From: Butyrivibrio sp.
GTDB lineage: Bacteria; Bacillota; Clostridia; Lachnospirales; Lachnospiraceae
Length of the DNA: 34,667 nt
Assembly (NCBI GenBank): GCA_015056495.1
Contig: SVGC01000037.1
Coordinates: 1-34,667, forward strand
Reading direction: 5' to 3'
Numbering within the stretch: position 1 is the stretch's first letter; each line of letters begins with the position of its first letter. Below, one piece after another: positions 24,221-32,406 of this stretch. Under the pieces are notes generated by a model that saw nothing but the letters and a program-made list of their open reading frames with translations, searched no databases and was not told where the DNA came from. Position numbers and translations under genes: made by a program.

Positions 24221-26317
24221 TCACCCTATTATTCTTTTAAATTTTTTATCAATCTCATATTTACTCATCGAGATGATGGTCGGTCTTCCATGAGGACAAT
24301 TGTAAGGATTATCCAGAGTCATCAGTTCATCAATAAGAGTCTCCATTTCAAGAGCGCTCATTTTGGTATTGCCCTTGACAGAAGCCTTGCAGGCCATGCT
24401 GGCAATCTTGTAATTGATCACGTCCGGAGTTCTCTCCATCTCTGTCTCATGAGACAGATCATCTAATATCTCAAGAAACATTGATTTAACATTGTCGCAG
24501 CCATAGAGATCAGTAGGTATCTCACGCATAGCATATTCTCTGCCACCAAAGTTCTCAATATTAAATCCAAGTTTTTCAAAATATTCCTTGTACTGTAAAA
24601 AAAGATCTTCTTCAGCTGCTGATAAAGATACAATGACAGGAGGATTGACGATCTGTGATGTGATAGTCTTCTCCTTATACTTCTTGATCATGCGCTCATA
24701 ATTGACTTTCTCATGAGCTGCGTGCTGATCAACAATAAACATCTTATCCTTAAAAGCTATGATCCAATAAGTATCAAATATCTGACCCAGAACCGAAAAC
24801 TCAGATCTGTTATCCTTTTGAAGGATCTTCTCATCAAACATGTTCAGCTGAACATTGGTCTCAACAATGGTAGCTTCATCCTTCTTGATGATAGTCTTTT
24901 TCTGATTGTTTTCAGCCTTAGTTCCATCTGCATCGCCATAAACTCTTGACCAGATAGCCGCTTTATTATTGTCTTCAATCTTTACAGGCTTTGGAGCTAT
25001 ACCCTCAGCAAAAACCGGCTTAGCAGCTTCTTTTACCTGCTCCTGCTCAAAACGCTTTTTCTCAAAAGGCTGAGGTGCTATAGGCTTTGGCGCCGGCTGC
25101 TCAGTTTTCTTATCCTCATCATCAAAGTCAGCTATGACAGTAGTCTTGGAATTAAAGGCTTTGCTTTCTTCCATTACAACATTTTTAGGATTCTCAGCTT
25201 CTTTATAGGAACTTTTTTCAATGTCCTTTTTAACAGGAGTTTCCTGCAGCTTTACAGCCTTCTGTCTTTCTTTTTCCTGCTGTAATTTAAGATCTTCCTG
25301 CTCATCAAGAAGAGCATCAGGTATCATTTCATGGTCGCGTAGCACTTCAGCCACATGACTTCTGATAAAATCATACAAAGCAGTCTGATTGTTGAATCTG
25401 ACCTCCATCTTGGCCGGATGAACATTAACATCAACATTATCCGGATCCATCTGGATATGCAGGACTACAAAAGGAAATTTATGCTGCATCAGATACTGCT
25501 TGTAGCCTTCTTCCAGAGCCTTGGATACAATCTTATCCTTAACATATCTGCCATTGATAAAGAATACTTCAAAATTCCTGTTGGAACGATTTAATGTAGG
25601 TTCTCCAAGATAGCCTTCAATAGTGATCCCATCTCTTGTGGCTTTGATAGGAACAAGGCTACACGCTACGTCTCTACCATAGATCCTGTAAATTATCTCC
25701 TTCAGATCACCATTTCCTGATGTGGAGAATTTATCAGCTTTATTATTTATAAAATGGAAGGACACAGACGGGTTGTCCAATGCCATATGTTCCATGATAT
25801 CTGCAACATATGATCCTTCTGTCTGAGGAGTCTTCAAAAACTTCTTTCTGGCCGGTGTATTGTAAAAAAGATTGCGAATAATGAAGGTTGTGCCTGTAGG
25901 AGCACCAATATCTTCAAATCCGGCTTCCTCGCCACCATTTATAGAGTATCTTGTACCTTCAAGATCAGCTTCAGTCTTGGTGATCATATCCACCTGAGCA
26001 ACAGAAGATATACTTGAAAGAGCCTCTCCCCTAAAGCCCAGTGACCTTATGGTAAAAAGGTCCTCTATTCCTGTGATCTTACTGGTAGCATGTCTTTTAA
26101 ATGCTTTCCTGATCTGAGATTTTTCAATACCACTACCATTGTCAGAGACACGGATCATTGATATTCCGCCATCCCTTATCTCAACTGTTACAGCAGTAGC
26201 TCCTGCGTCGATGGCATTTTCAACCAATTCTTTTACAACACTGGCTGGTCTTTCAACAACTTCCCCCGCAGCAATCTGATCAATAGTATGTTTATCTAAT
26301 TCGTTAATGATTGCCAT
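24221..26317 (-). CDS. mutL: DNA mismatch repair protein MutL (endonuclease type)
   Basis: 698 residues. The N-terminal GHKL ATPase has VVKELVENAIDAGA (27-40), DNGSGI (59-64) and RSLGFRGEALSS (91-102); transducer motif NRSNRNFEVFFINGRYV (243-259). A long, low-complexity linker (about 335-505) joins the C-terminal dimerisation domain. That domain has the metal-binding endonuclease motif DQHAAHEKVNYE (530-541), matching DQHA(X)2E(X)4E, plus CPHGRPT near the end. QLNMF (490-494), late in the linker, resembles a beta-clamp-binding peptide. MutL nicks the new strand after MutS finds a mismatch. GGAGGG gives a strong ribosome site. Confidence 0.97.
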   Translation of the reverse strand: MAIINELDKHTIDQIAAGEVVERPASVVKELVENAIDAGATAVTVEIRDGGISMIRVSDNGSGIEKSQIRKAFKRHATSKITGIEDLFTIRSLGFRGEALSSISSVAQVDMITKTEADLEGTRYSINGGEEAGFEDIGAPTGTTFIIRNLFYNTPARKKFLKTPQTEGSYVADIMEHMALDNPSVSFHFINNKADKFSTSGNGDLKEIIYRIYGRDVACSLVPIKATRDGITIEGYLGEPTLNRSNRNFEVFFINGRYVKDKIVSKALEEGYKQYLMQHKFPFVVLHIQMDPDNVDVNVHPAKMEVRFNNQTALYDFIRSHVAEVLRDHEMIPDALLDEQEDLKLQQEKERQKAVKLQETPVKKDIEKSSYKEAENPKNVVMEESKAFNSKTTVIADFDDEDKKTEQPAPKPIAPQPFEKKRFEQEQVKEAAKPVFAEGIAPKPVKIEDNNKAAIWSRVYGDADGTKAENNQKKTIIKKDEATIVETNVQLNMFDEKILQKDNRSEFSVLGQIFDTYWIIAFKDKMFIVDQHAAHEKVNYERMIKKYKEKTITSQIVNPPVIVSLSAAEEDLFLQYKEYFEKLGFNIENFGGREYAMREIPTDLYGCDNVKSMFLEILDDLSHETEMERTPDVINYKIASMACKASVKGNTKMSALEMETLIDELMTLDNPYNCPHGRPTIISMSKYEIDKKFKRIIG

Positions 26318-26341
26318 ATAAGGCTCCCTCCATAATTAAAT

Positions 26342-29020
26342 TTAAGAAACCTTCCACCTGTTTTTTAACTCGCTCTGTAATTTGTATAAAGTATTTAACG
26401 CATCCATAGGCGTAAGATTGCTGATATCAATCTCCTGAAGCTCTTTAAGAACATCCTCATCGCGGACAGTATCAAAAAGACTCATCTGATCCATATCCAC
26501 GCTGTCATAATGCTTAACAGTAGCTTTTCTATCATTCTTACTTTCTATGGCAATACTCTGGACTTTTTCAGTAATATCGTTATTTGTCAGTTCGCTGACG
26601 ATTTCTTTTGCCCTGTCAATTACCATATCCGGAACTCCGGCAAGTCTTGCCACCTGAATACCGTAGCTCTTATCAGCGCCGCCTTTTATGATCTTACGTA
26701 AAAAGACGATATCATCGCCATTTTCCTTAACGGCTATACAATAGTTATTGACGTTATCGATCTTACCTTCAAGTTCAGTAAGTTCATGATAATGCGTAGC
26801 AAATAAAGTCTTGGCACACAGATACTTTTTATTACTGATGTGCTCTATAACTGCCCAGGCAATAGCAAGTCCATCATATGTAGATGTTCCTCTTCCGATC
26901 TCATCCAGGATAAGGAGGGAATTGGATGTAGCATTTCTCAGAATATTAGCCACTTCATTCATCTCAACCATAAATGTTGACTGGCCACTGCCAAGATCAT
27001 CAGATGCACCAACTCTTGTAAATATCCTGTCCACAATACCAATATTGGCACTTTTCGCAGGAACAAAGCTTCCTATCTGAGCCATGAGCACTATAAGGGC
27101 TGTCTGTCTCATGTAAGTAGACTTACCTGCCATGTTAGGACCGGTAATAATAGAGATAAGGTGCTTCTTATTATCAAGCAATGTATCATTGGCGATAAAC
27201 ATATCAGTTGAGTCCATAAGAGCCTCAACTACAGGATGTCTGCCATCCTTAATATTGATTATGCCCTTATCATTAAGGGTTGGCTTAACATAATGATTAC
27301 GCTCAGCAACAAACGCCAGACTGCAATAAACATCAAGTGTTGCAATAGCCTTGGCAGTTCTTGATATTCTGCTGATCTCATCACCAATTGCATCTCTTAT
27401 CTGACAGAACAGATCATACTCAAGAGTATTGAGCTTATCCTGAGCATTCAAAATTGTATCTTCAAGCTCCTTAAGTTTAGGAGTTGTATATCTTTCGCAA
27501 TTTGTAAGGGTTTGCTTTCTGATAAAGTATTCAGGAACCTTATCCTTAAAGCTGTTAGTAACTTCAAAGGAATATCCAAATACATTGCTATATTTGATCC
27601 TAAGGTTCTTGATGCCGGTATTTTGTCTCTCTGTCTCTTCAAGCTCTGCAAGCCACTGTTTACCATTAGTGCTTGCCTCTCTGAAATGATCAACATTTTC
27701 ATCAAATGAATCCTTGATGATACCGCCTTCACGAATAACAAGCGGTGGTTCCTCAACGATAGAACGATCAATAAGATCATAAATATCCTTAAGGTCATCT
27801 ATAGCTTCATTTATTCCAGCCAGCTCTTCGTTATTTTCCAGATCCTTTAACACTATCTTAATAGCAGGTAGCATTTTAAGTGATGCTCTAAATGCCAGAA
27901 GATCTCTAGGATTAGCTGTTTTATATACAATCTTGGACATAAGTCTCTCAAGGTCGTATATAGGATTCAGGTATTCTCTGAGCTCGTCCCTTGCCATAGC
28001 ATTATTAACAAGACATTCAACAGCACCCTGACGCTTCTTCATCTCATCAAGATCTATAAGAGGCTGCTCAATATAACTGCGGAGAGTTCTGGCACCCATA
28101 GCAGTCTTAGTCTTATCAAGTACCCACAAAAGAGTTCCCCTCTTTTGCTTGTCACGCATAGTCTCAACAAGCTCAAGATTACGTCTTGTAGAGCTATCCA
28201 GAAGCATGTACTTACTTGTCAGGTATGGATAAATATGAATAAGGTTAGCCACTTCAGATTTCTGCATATCCATGAGATATTGCAAAATAGCGCCTGCAGC
28301 AATAATACCTATCGGGAACTCATCTATACCAAGTCCGATCAAAGAATTAACTTTAAAATGCTTCATAAGAAGCCTTTTAGAAGAATCCTCATCAAAATAC
28401 TTAGATTCAAGAGGATACAGAGTAATACCCAATCTGTTCTTGATATCATCAATATTGACGCCGCTAAATGTAAAGGCATCATTACATATGATCTCAGAAG
28501 GATTATATTTATTGATCTCATCAAGAATAGCTCTGGTATTGTCTACTTCTGTCAGATAATAATCACCTGTAGATACGTCAGCAATAGCAAGACCGCTCTT
28601 ATCAGACGCATAAAAAATACACATCAGATAATTATTCTTGGTCTCTTCAAGAGACTGCATATTGAGATTGGTACCAGGAGTAACTACTCTGATAACATCT
28701 CTCTTTACAATGCCCTTGGCCAGCTTAGGATCTTCAAGCTGTTCACAGATAGCTACTTTATAGCCCTTAGAAACAAGCTTATTTATATATGTATCTGCAG
28801 CATGAAAAGGAACTCCGCACATGGGAGCCTTTTCTTCTAAGCCGCAGCTCTTACCAGTAAGAGTCAGTTCCAATTCTTTAGAGACGGTCTTGGCATCATC
28901 AAAGAACATCTCATAAAAGTCCCCCAATCTGTAAAAGAGGATACAATCACTATACTCGTCTTTCATAGACAAATAGTGCTGCATCATTGGAGAAACCTGG
29001 CTTAAATCAACTTTTTCCAC
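26342..29020 (-). CDS. mutS: DNA mismatch repair protein MutS
   Basis: 892 residues. The mismatch-reading Phe-x-Glu is FYEMF (Phe35, Glu37). The ATPase domain has Walker A GPNMAGKST (627-635), GSGQSTFMVEM, Walker B LILDEIGRGTS (Asp706, Glu707) and ATHYHEL. The C-terminal tail carries DQMSLFD (844-850), matching the QxSLF-type beta-clamp-binding motif. The start is a GTG: GGAGGAG overlaps the end of miaB and is 9 bases away, and the stop of miaB is 3 bases upstream. It works with MutL encoded 24 bases downstream. Confidence 0.97.
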   Translation of the reverse strand: MEKVDLSQVSPMMQHYLSMKDEYSDCILFYRLGDFYEMFFDDAKTVSKELELTLTGKSCGLEEKAPMCGVPFHAADTYINKLVSKGYKVAICEQLEDPKLAKGIVKRDVIRVVTPGTNLNMQSLEETKNNYLMCIFYASDKSGLAIADVSTGDYYLTEVDNTRAILDEINKYNPSEIICNDAFTFSGVNIDDIKNRLGITLYPLESKYFDEDSSKRLLMKHFKVNSLIGLGIDEFPIGIIAAGAILQYLMDMQKSEVANLIHIYPYLTSKYMLLDSSTRRNLELVETMRDKQKRGTLLWVLDKTKTAMGARTLRSYIEQPLIDLDEMKKRQGAVECLVNNAMARDELREYLNPIYDLERLMSKIVYKTANPRDLLAFRASLKMLPAIKIVLKDLENNEELAGINEAIDDLKDIYDLIDRSIVEEPPLVIREGGIIKDSFDENVDHFREASTNGKQWLAELEETERQNTGIKNLRIKYSNVFGYSFEVTNSFKDKVPEYFIRKQTLTNCERYTTPKLKELEDTILNAQDKLNTLEYDLFCQIRDAIGDEISRISRTAKAIATLDVYCSLAFVAERNHYVKPTLNDKGIINIKDGRHPVVEALMDSTDMFIANDTLLDNKKHLISIITGPNMAGKSTYMRQTALIVLMAQIGSFVPAKSANIGIVDRIFTRVGASDDLGSGQSTFMVEMNEVANILRNATSNSLLILDEIGRGTSTYDGLAIAWAVIEHISNKKYLCAKTLFATHYHELTELEGKIDNVNNYCIAVKENGDDIVFLRKIIKGGADKSYGIQVARLAGVPDMVIDRAKEIVSELTNNDITEKVQSIAIESKNDRKATVKHYDSVDMDQMSLFDTVRDEDVLKELQEIDISNLTPMDALNTLYKLQSELKNRWKVS

Positions 29021-29023
29021 CCC

Positions 29024-30475
29024 TCAATTCTCCTCCATCTTGCCTGTGTAATAAAATCCATGGCATTCATCAAGATGAACATTAACAAAAGTACCAATAA
29101 GAGACGCATCTCCCGGGAAGTGAACAAGAGTATTATTTGACATACGTCCTGTCACAAGACTGTTATCATGTTCATTTACTTCTTCAACAAGAACTCTCTG
29201 AGTAGAGCCTTCGAACTTGCCAGACTGAGCGTGAGCGGTTTCCTGTACAACTTCAAGGAGTCTGTTGAAGTTTTCTTTTACTTCCTCCTCAGGAACCTGA
29301 TCCTCAAAAGAGGCAGCAGGCGTTCCTACACGTTTGGAATATATAAAAGTAAATGCATTTTCAAAAGCAGCTTTTTTAACTACATCAATTGTCTCATCTA
29401 CATCTTCTTTAGTTTCACCAGGGAAACCAACGATGATATCTGTAGTGATGGCTACATCAGGAACTTCTTTTCTGATCTTTTCAACCAGCTTTAAAAAGTC
29501 CTCTTTTGTGTAGTGACGGTTCATGCGCTTAAGGATCCTGTCAGAGCCTGATTGAAGTGCAAGATGAATATGTCTTGCAATCTTTGGGTTATCCCTGATA
29601 GTAGCGATAAGCTCATCAGAGAGATCCTTTGGATGAGAACTCATAAAGCGAACTCTCTCAATGCCATCTATCTTGCATACCTGTTCAATAAGCTGGGCAA
29701 AAGTAATCTTGTCTTCTTCATCAAGACCGATTCCATAGGAATTTACATTCTGTCCAAGAAGCATGATCTCCTTAACGCCATCAGCTGCAAGTTTTTCTGC
29801 TTCTCTCAAAATATCTATAGGTCTTCTGCTCTTTTCACGTCCTCGTACATAAGGAACAATGCAATAAGAGCAGAAATTGTTACAGCCAAACATAATGTTC
29901 AGGCCTGATTTGAAAGAATATTTTCTTGAAACCGGAAGATCTTCAACAATCTTGTTGCTATCTCTCCAGATATCAATGATCATTCGATCAGACTCAAACA
30001 TAGTGCATAAAAGTTCAGCAAACTTAAATAAATTAAAGGTACCAAAAATCAGATCTACATATCTGTAGCTCTTCTTTATTTTTTCTATAGAAACCTGTTC
30101 CTGCATCATACAGCCACATAACGCAATCTTCATCCAAGGCTTCTTTTTCTTGTAACTGCTGACAAGACCAAGTCTTCCAAACACTCTCTGATCAGCGTTA
30201 TCTCTGACTGTACATGTGTTATAGATCACAAAATCAGAATCTTCGTTGTCGCTGATCTCGTAACCAATATTCTCAAGGATACCGATGAGCTTTTCAGAAT
30301 CTCTCGCATTCATCTGACATCCAAATGTAATAACACACGCAACAGGCTTTCTTCCAAGTTCCTTTTCCAGATCACTGACATAGGCCTTTGCCTTGGCCAT
30401 GAATTCCATCTGTCTTTCTGTTTCATTCTCTGTATATTCTGTGATCTGATTTGAAAAAATAATATCTTTATTCAT
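29024..30475 (-). CDS. miaB: tRNA-2-methylthio-N6-dimethylallyladenosine synthase MiaB
   Basis: 483 residues. The N-terminal methylthiotransferase domain holds the auxiliary [4Fe-4S] cysteines Cys53 (FGCQMNARDSEK), Cys88 (NTCTVRDNA) and Cys122 (CGCMMQE). The radical SAM cluster is Cys198, Cys202 and Cys205 (GCNNFCSYCIVPYVRGRE). A C-terminal TRAM domain (about 415-475) binds tRNA. MiaB adds the methylthio group at C2 of i6A37 to give ms2i6A37, after MiaA. A leader of about 40 residues before the domain is longer than in E. coli but usual in clostridia. It is the first of the miaB-mutS-mutL-miaA run. Confidence 0.97.
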   Translation of the reverse strand: MNKDIIFSNQITEYTENETERQMEFMAKAKAYVSDLEKELGRKPVACVITFGCQMNARDSEKLIGILENIGYEISDNEDSDFVIYNTCTVRDNADQRVFGRLGLVSSYKKKKPWMKIALCGCMMQEQVSIEKIKKSYRYVDLIFGTFNLFKFAELLCTMFESDRMIIDIWRDSNKIVEDLPVSRKYSFKSGLNIMFGCNNFCSYCIVPYVRGREKSRRPIDILREAEKLAADGVKEIMLLGQNVNSYGIGLDEEDKITFAQLIEQVCKIDGIERVRFMSSHPKDLSDELIATIRDNPKIARHIHLALQSGSDRILKRMNRHYTKEDFLKLVEKIRKEVPDVAITTDIIVGFPGETKEDVDETIDVVKKAAFENAFTFIYSKRVGTPAASFEDQVPEEEVKENFNRLLEVVQETAHAQSGKFEGSTQRVLVEEVNEHDNSLVTGRMSNNTLVHFPGDASLIGTFVNVHLDECHGFYYTGKMEEN

Positions 30476-30516
30476 AAATTACTAAAACCAAAACTTTCTA
30501 ATAAAAATCAGAAGGA

Positions 30517-31770
30517 TCATTTACCTTCATACTCGCCATAAATTGAAACTATGTTCAATAATATATCTACTACCTTACGGATTTCCTGAACTGAAGCATA
30601 TTCGTACTTACCGTGATAATTGTATCCACCTGTGCAGAGGTTTGGACATGGAAGTCCCTTAAATGAAAGAGTTGCTCCATCTGTACCACCTCTTATAGGA
30701 TTAGTGATAGGTGTAACACCTGCATCCTCCATAGCCTTTGTAGCATTGTCTATCAGATGCATGTGAGGTTTGATCTTCTCGATCATGTTGAAATATGAAT
30801 CTTCAAGCTTCAATTCTATAGTTCCCTTACCATATTTTTCATTCATATAGTCAACGATGGCCTGGATTCTATGTTTCTTTTCCTTAAACTTATCCATATC
30901 ATGATCACGGATAATATAATAAACAACAGCCTTCTCGCATGTTCCCTTCATCATTGTCAGATGATAGAAGCCTTCTCTGCCCTCTGTATACATAGGATTG
31001 TCAAAAACAGGAAGCATTGAATGGAACTCATATGCAAGAAGTGTAGCATTGACCATCTTATTTTTGGCATCACCAGGATGTACGCTTCTGCCGTTAATGA
31101 TCAGCTCAGCCTCAGCAGCATTGAAATTCTCATATTCAAGCTCTCCAAGCTTTCCGCCGTCAACTGTATAAGCATAATCTGCGCCAAATCTCTTGATGTC
31201 AAAAAACTTAGTGCCTTCCCCGATCTCTTCATCAGGAGTAAATGCGATCTTGATCTCTCCATGAGGTATCTGAGGATTCTTGATAAGAGTCTCAGCCATA
31301 GTCATGATCTCAGAAATACCAGCCTTATCATCAGCACCAAGAAGTGTTGTACCATCTGTAACGATCAGGTCTTCACCTACATGATTAGATAACTCCGGGA
31401 AATCCTTTGGAGAAAGGATCACATTCTCTTTTTTATTTAATACGATGTCTTTTCCATCATATTTCTCTACAATGCGTGCCTTAACATCTTTTCCGGATAC
31501 AGCATCGGAAGTATCCATATGAGATATAAAGCCAATAACAGGATGCTTTCCTGAAACATTTGAAGGAATTGAAGCATAAACATAGCAATGCTCTTTATCA
31601 TAAAAAACGTCACTGCAGCCGATACCTATAAGTTCCTTTTCAAGCTGCTTGGCAAGCTCGTGCTGCTTGGCAGTAGAAGGACTTGCTCCTGTATTTTCAT
31701 CAGACTGTGTATCAAATTTAGTGTAACGGATAAATTTTTCGATTACATCTTCAACTTTAGTGTTAGACAC
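30517..31770 (-). CDS. pepT: Peptidase T (tripeptide aminopeptidase)
   Basis: 417 residues from the GTG chosen. PepT is a di-zinc M20 exopeptidase removing N-terminal residues from tripeptides in the cytoplasm. Metal and catalytic residues in order: His84 and Asp86 (ISHMDT), Asp147 (LGADDKAG), Glu181 and Glu182 (PDEEIGEG), Asp204 (TVDGG) and His386 (YNYHGKYEY). RGGTDGATLSFKGLP is typical. The frame opens 21 bases earlier at an ATG touching the DUF5662 stop (TAATG). AAGAGGTGAT lies just before the GTG at 31768-31770, which also gives the usual PepT N-terminus. No signal peptide. Confidence 0.93.
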   Translation of the reverse strand: MSNTKVEDVIEKFIRYTKFDTQSDENTGASPSTAKQHELAKQLEKELIGIGCSDVFYDKEHCYVYASIPSNVSGKHPVIGFISHMDTSDAVSGKDVKARIVEKYDGKDIVLNKKENVILSPKDFPELSNHVGEDLIVTDGTTLLGADDKAGISEIMTMAETLIKNPQIPHGEIKIAFTPDEEIGEGTKFFDIKRFGADYAYTVDGGKLGELEYENFNAAEAELIINGRSVHPGDAKNKMVNATLLAYEFHSMLPVFDNPMYTEGREGFYHLTMMKGTCEKAVVYYIIRDHDMDKFKEKKHRIQAIVDYMNEKYGKGTIELKLEDSYFNMIEKIKPHMHLIDNATKAMEDAGVTPITNPIRGGTDGATLSFKGLPCPNLCTGGYNYHGKYEYASVQEIRKVVDILLNIVSIYGEYEGK

Positions 31771-31790
31771 AAAATCACCTCTTTCTAGCA

Positions 31791-32381
31791 TTATTTCTTA
31801 TGTAAAAATTTATGACGAATATAATTACAGGTATAATCTTCGCCTTTTTCCTCGATCATATGTAAAAACATCTCAAGTTTTTCCCTTGTATAAGGATGCA
31901 GCAAATTAGCTTCAGGAGCCTTGTTGTAATAAGCCAGCGGAGAACTGAGTGTATATTTATCTCCCTCATATATCCTGCAGGCAGCGATCCTGTCAGCTAC
32001 CATCTCAGCAATATATCTGTCAGGCATCTTACAAGGAGAGATATTTCCCGGAGTATTTTTCTTAAAATCCAGCCAGTACTCATAATGATGCTTATTTCTG
32101 CCCTTATGATGAAGCCATCCCGGTGAAAAGCCAAACTGCTCTCTCAAAGCCGCATGCGGACTTCTATTACCCTGATAGAATCTGGCACTTATCCAGAACT
32201 CAGAAGGTGAATACTTGGAAAGATCATGAGTAAGACCTTGCCAATACAAACCCATTTTAAAACAATATTTTCTTACCAAATGTCTGTGTCTCGTAACTGT
32301 TTTAAAGTTCCCAACTATATTTTTAACAGTAAGTTTAGGAATCTTGCAGTCCTGAAACTCGTTCATATCAATATATTTCAT
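31791..32381 (-). CDS. DUF5662 family protein (HD/YfbR-like)
   Basis: 196 residues. The protein contains several clustered histidines typical of DUF5662: TRHRHLVRKYCFKMGLYWQG, THDLSKYSPSEFW (with His-Asp), and HHKGRNKHHYEYW. The HD pair and spaced His suggest a metal-dependent phosphohydrolase fold, but the activity is unknown. It lies 25 bases after the GH13-like gene, and its stop overlaps the first possible pepT start. The ribosome site is weak. No membrane segment or signal peptide. Confidence 0.75.
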   Translation of the reverse strand: MKYIDMNEFQDCKIPKLTVKNIVGNFKTVTRHRHLVRKYCFKMGLYWQGLTHDLSKYSPSEFWISARFYQGNRSPHAALREQFGFSPGWLHHKGRNKHHYEYWLDFKKNTPGNISPCKMPDRYIAEMVADRIAACRIYEGDKYTLSSPLAYYNKAPEANLLHPYTREKLEMFLHMIEEKGEDYTCNYIRHKFLHKK

Positions 32382-32406
32382 TCTGCAAAAACACTTTCAT
32401 CCTTAA

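Noticed and set aside
24800..25320. Low-complexity MutL linker as a possible gene fusion or insertion
   Set aside because: Variable Lys/Glu/Pro-rich linkers between the MutL ATPase and C-terminal domains are normal for the family.
28145..28840. 231-codon open frame on the plus strand opposite mutS
   Set aside because: It mirrors the mutS coding frame, has no ribosome site or recognisable domain, and mutS is unquestionable.
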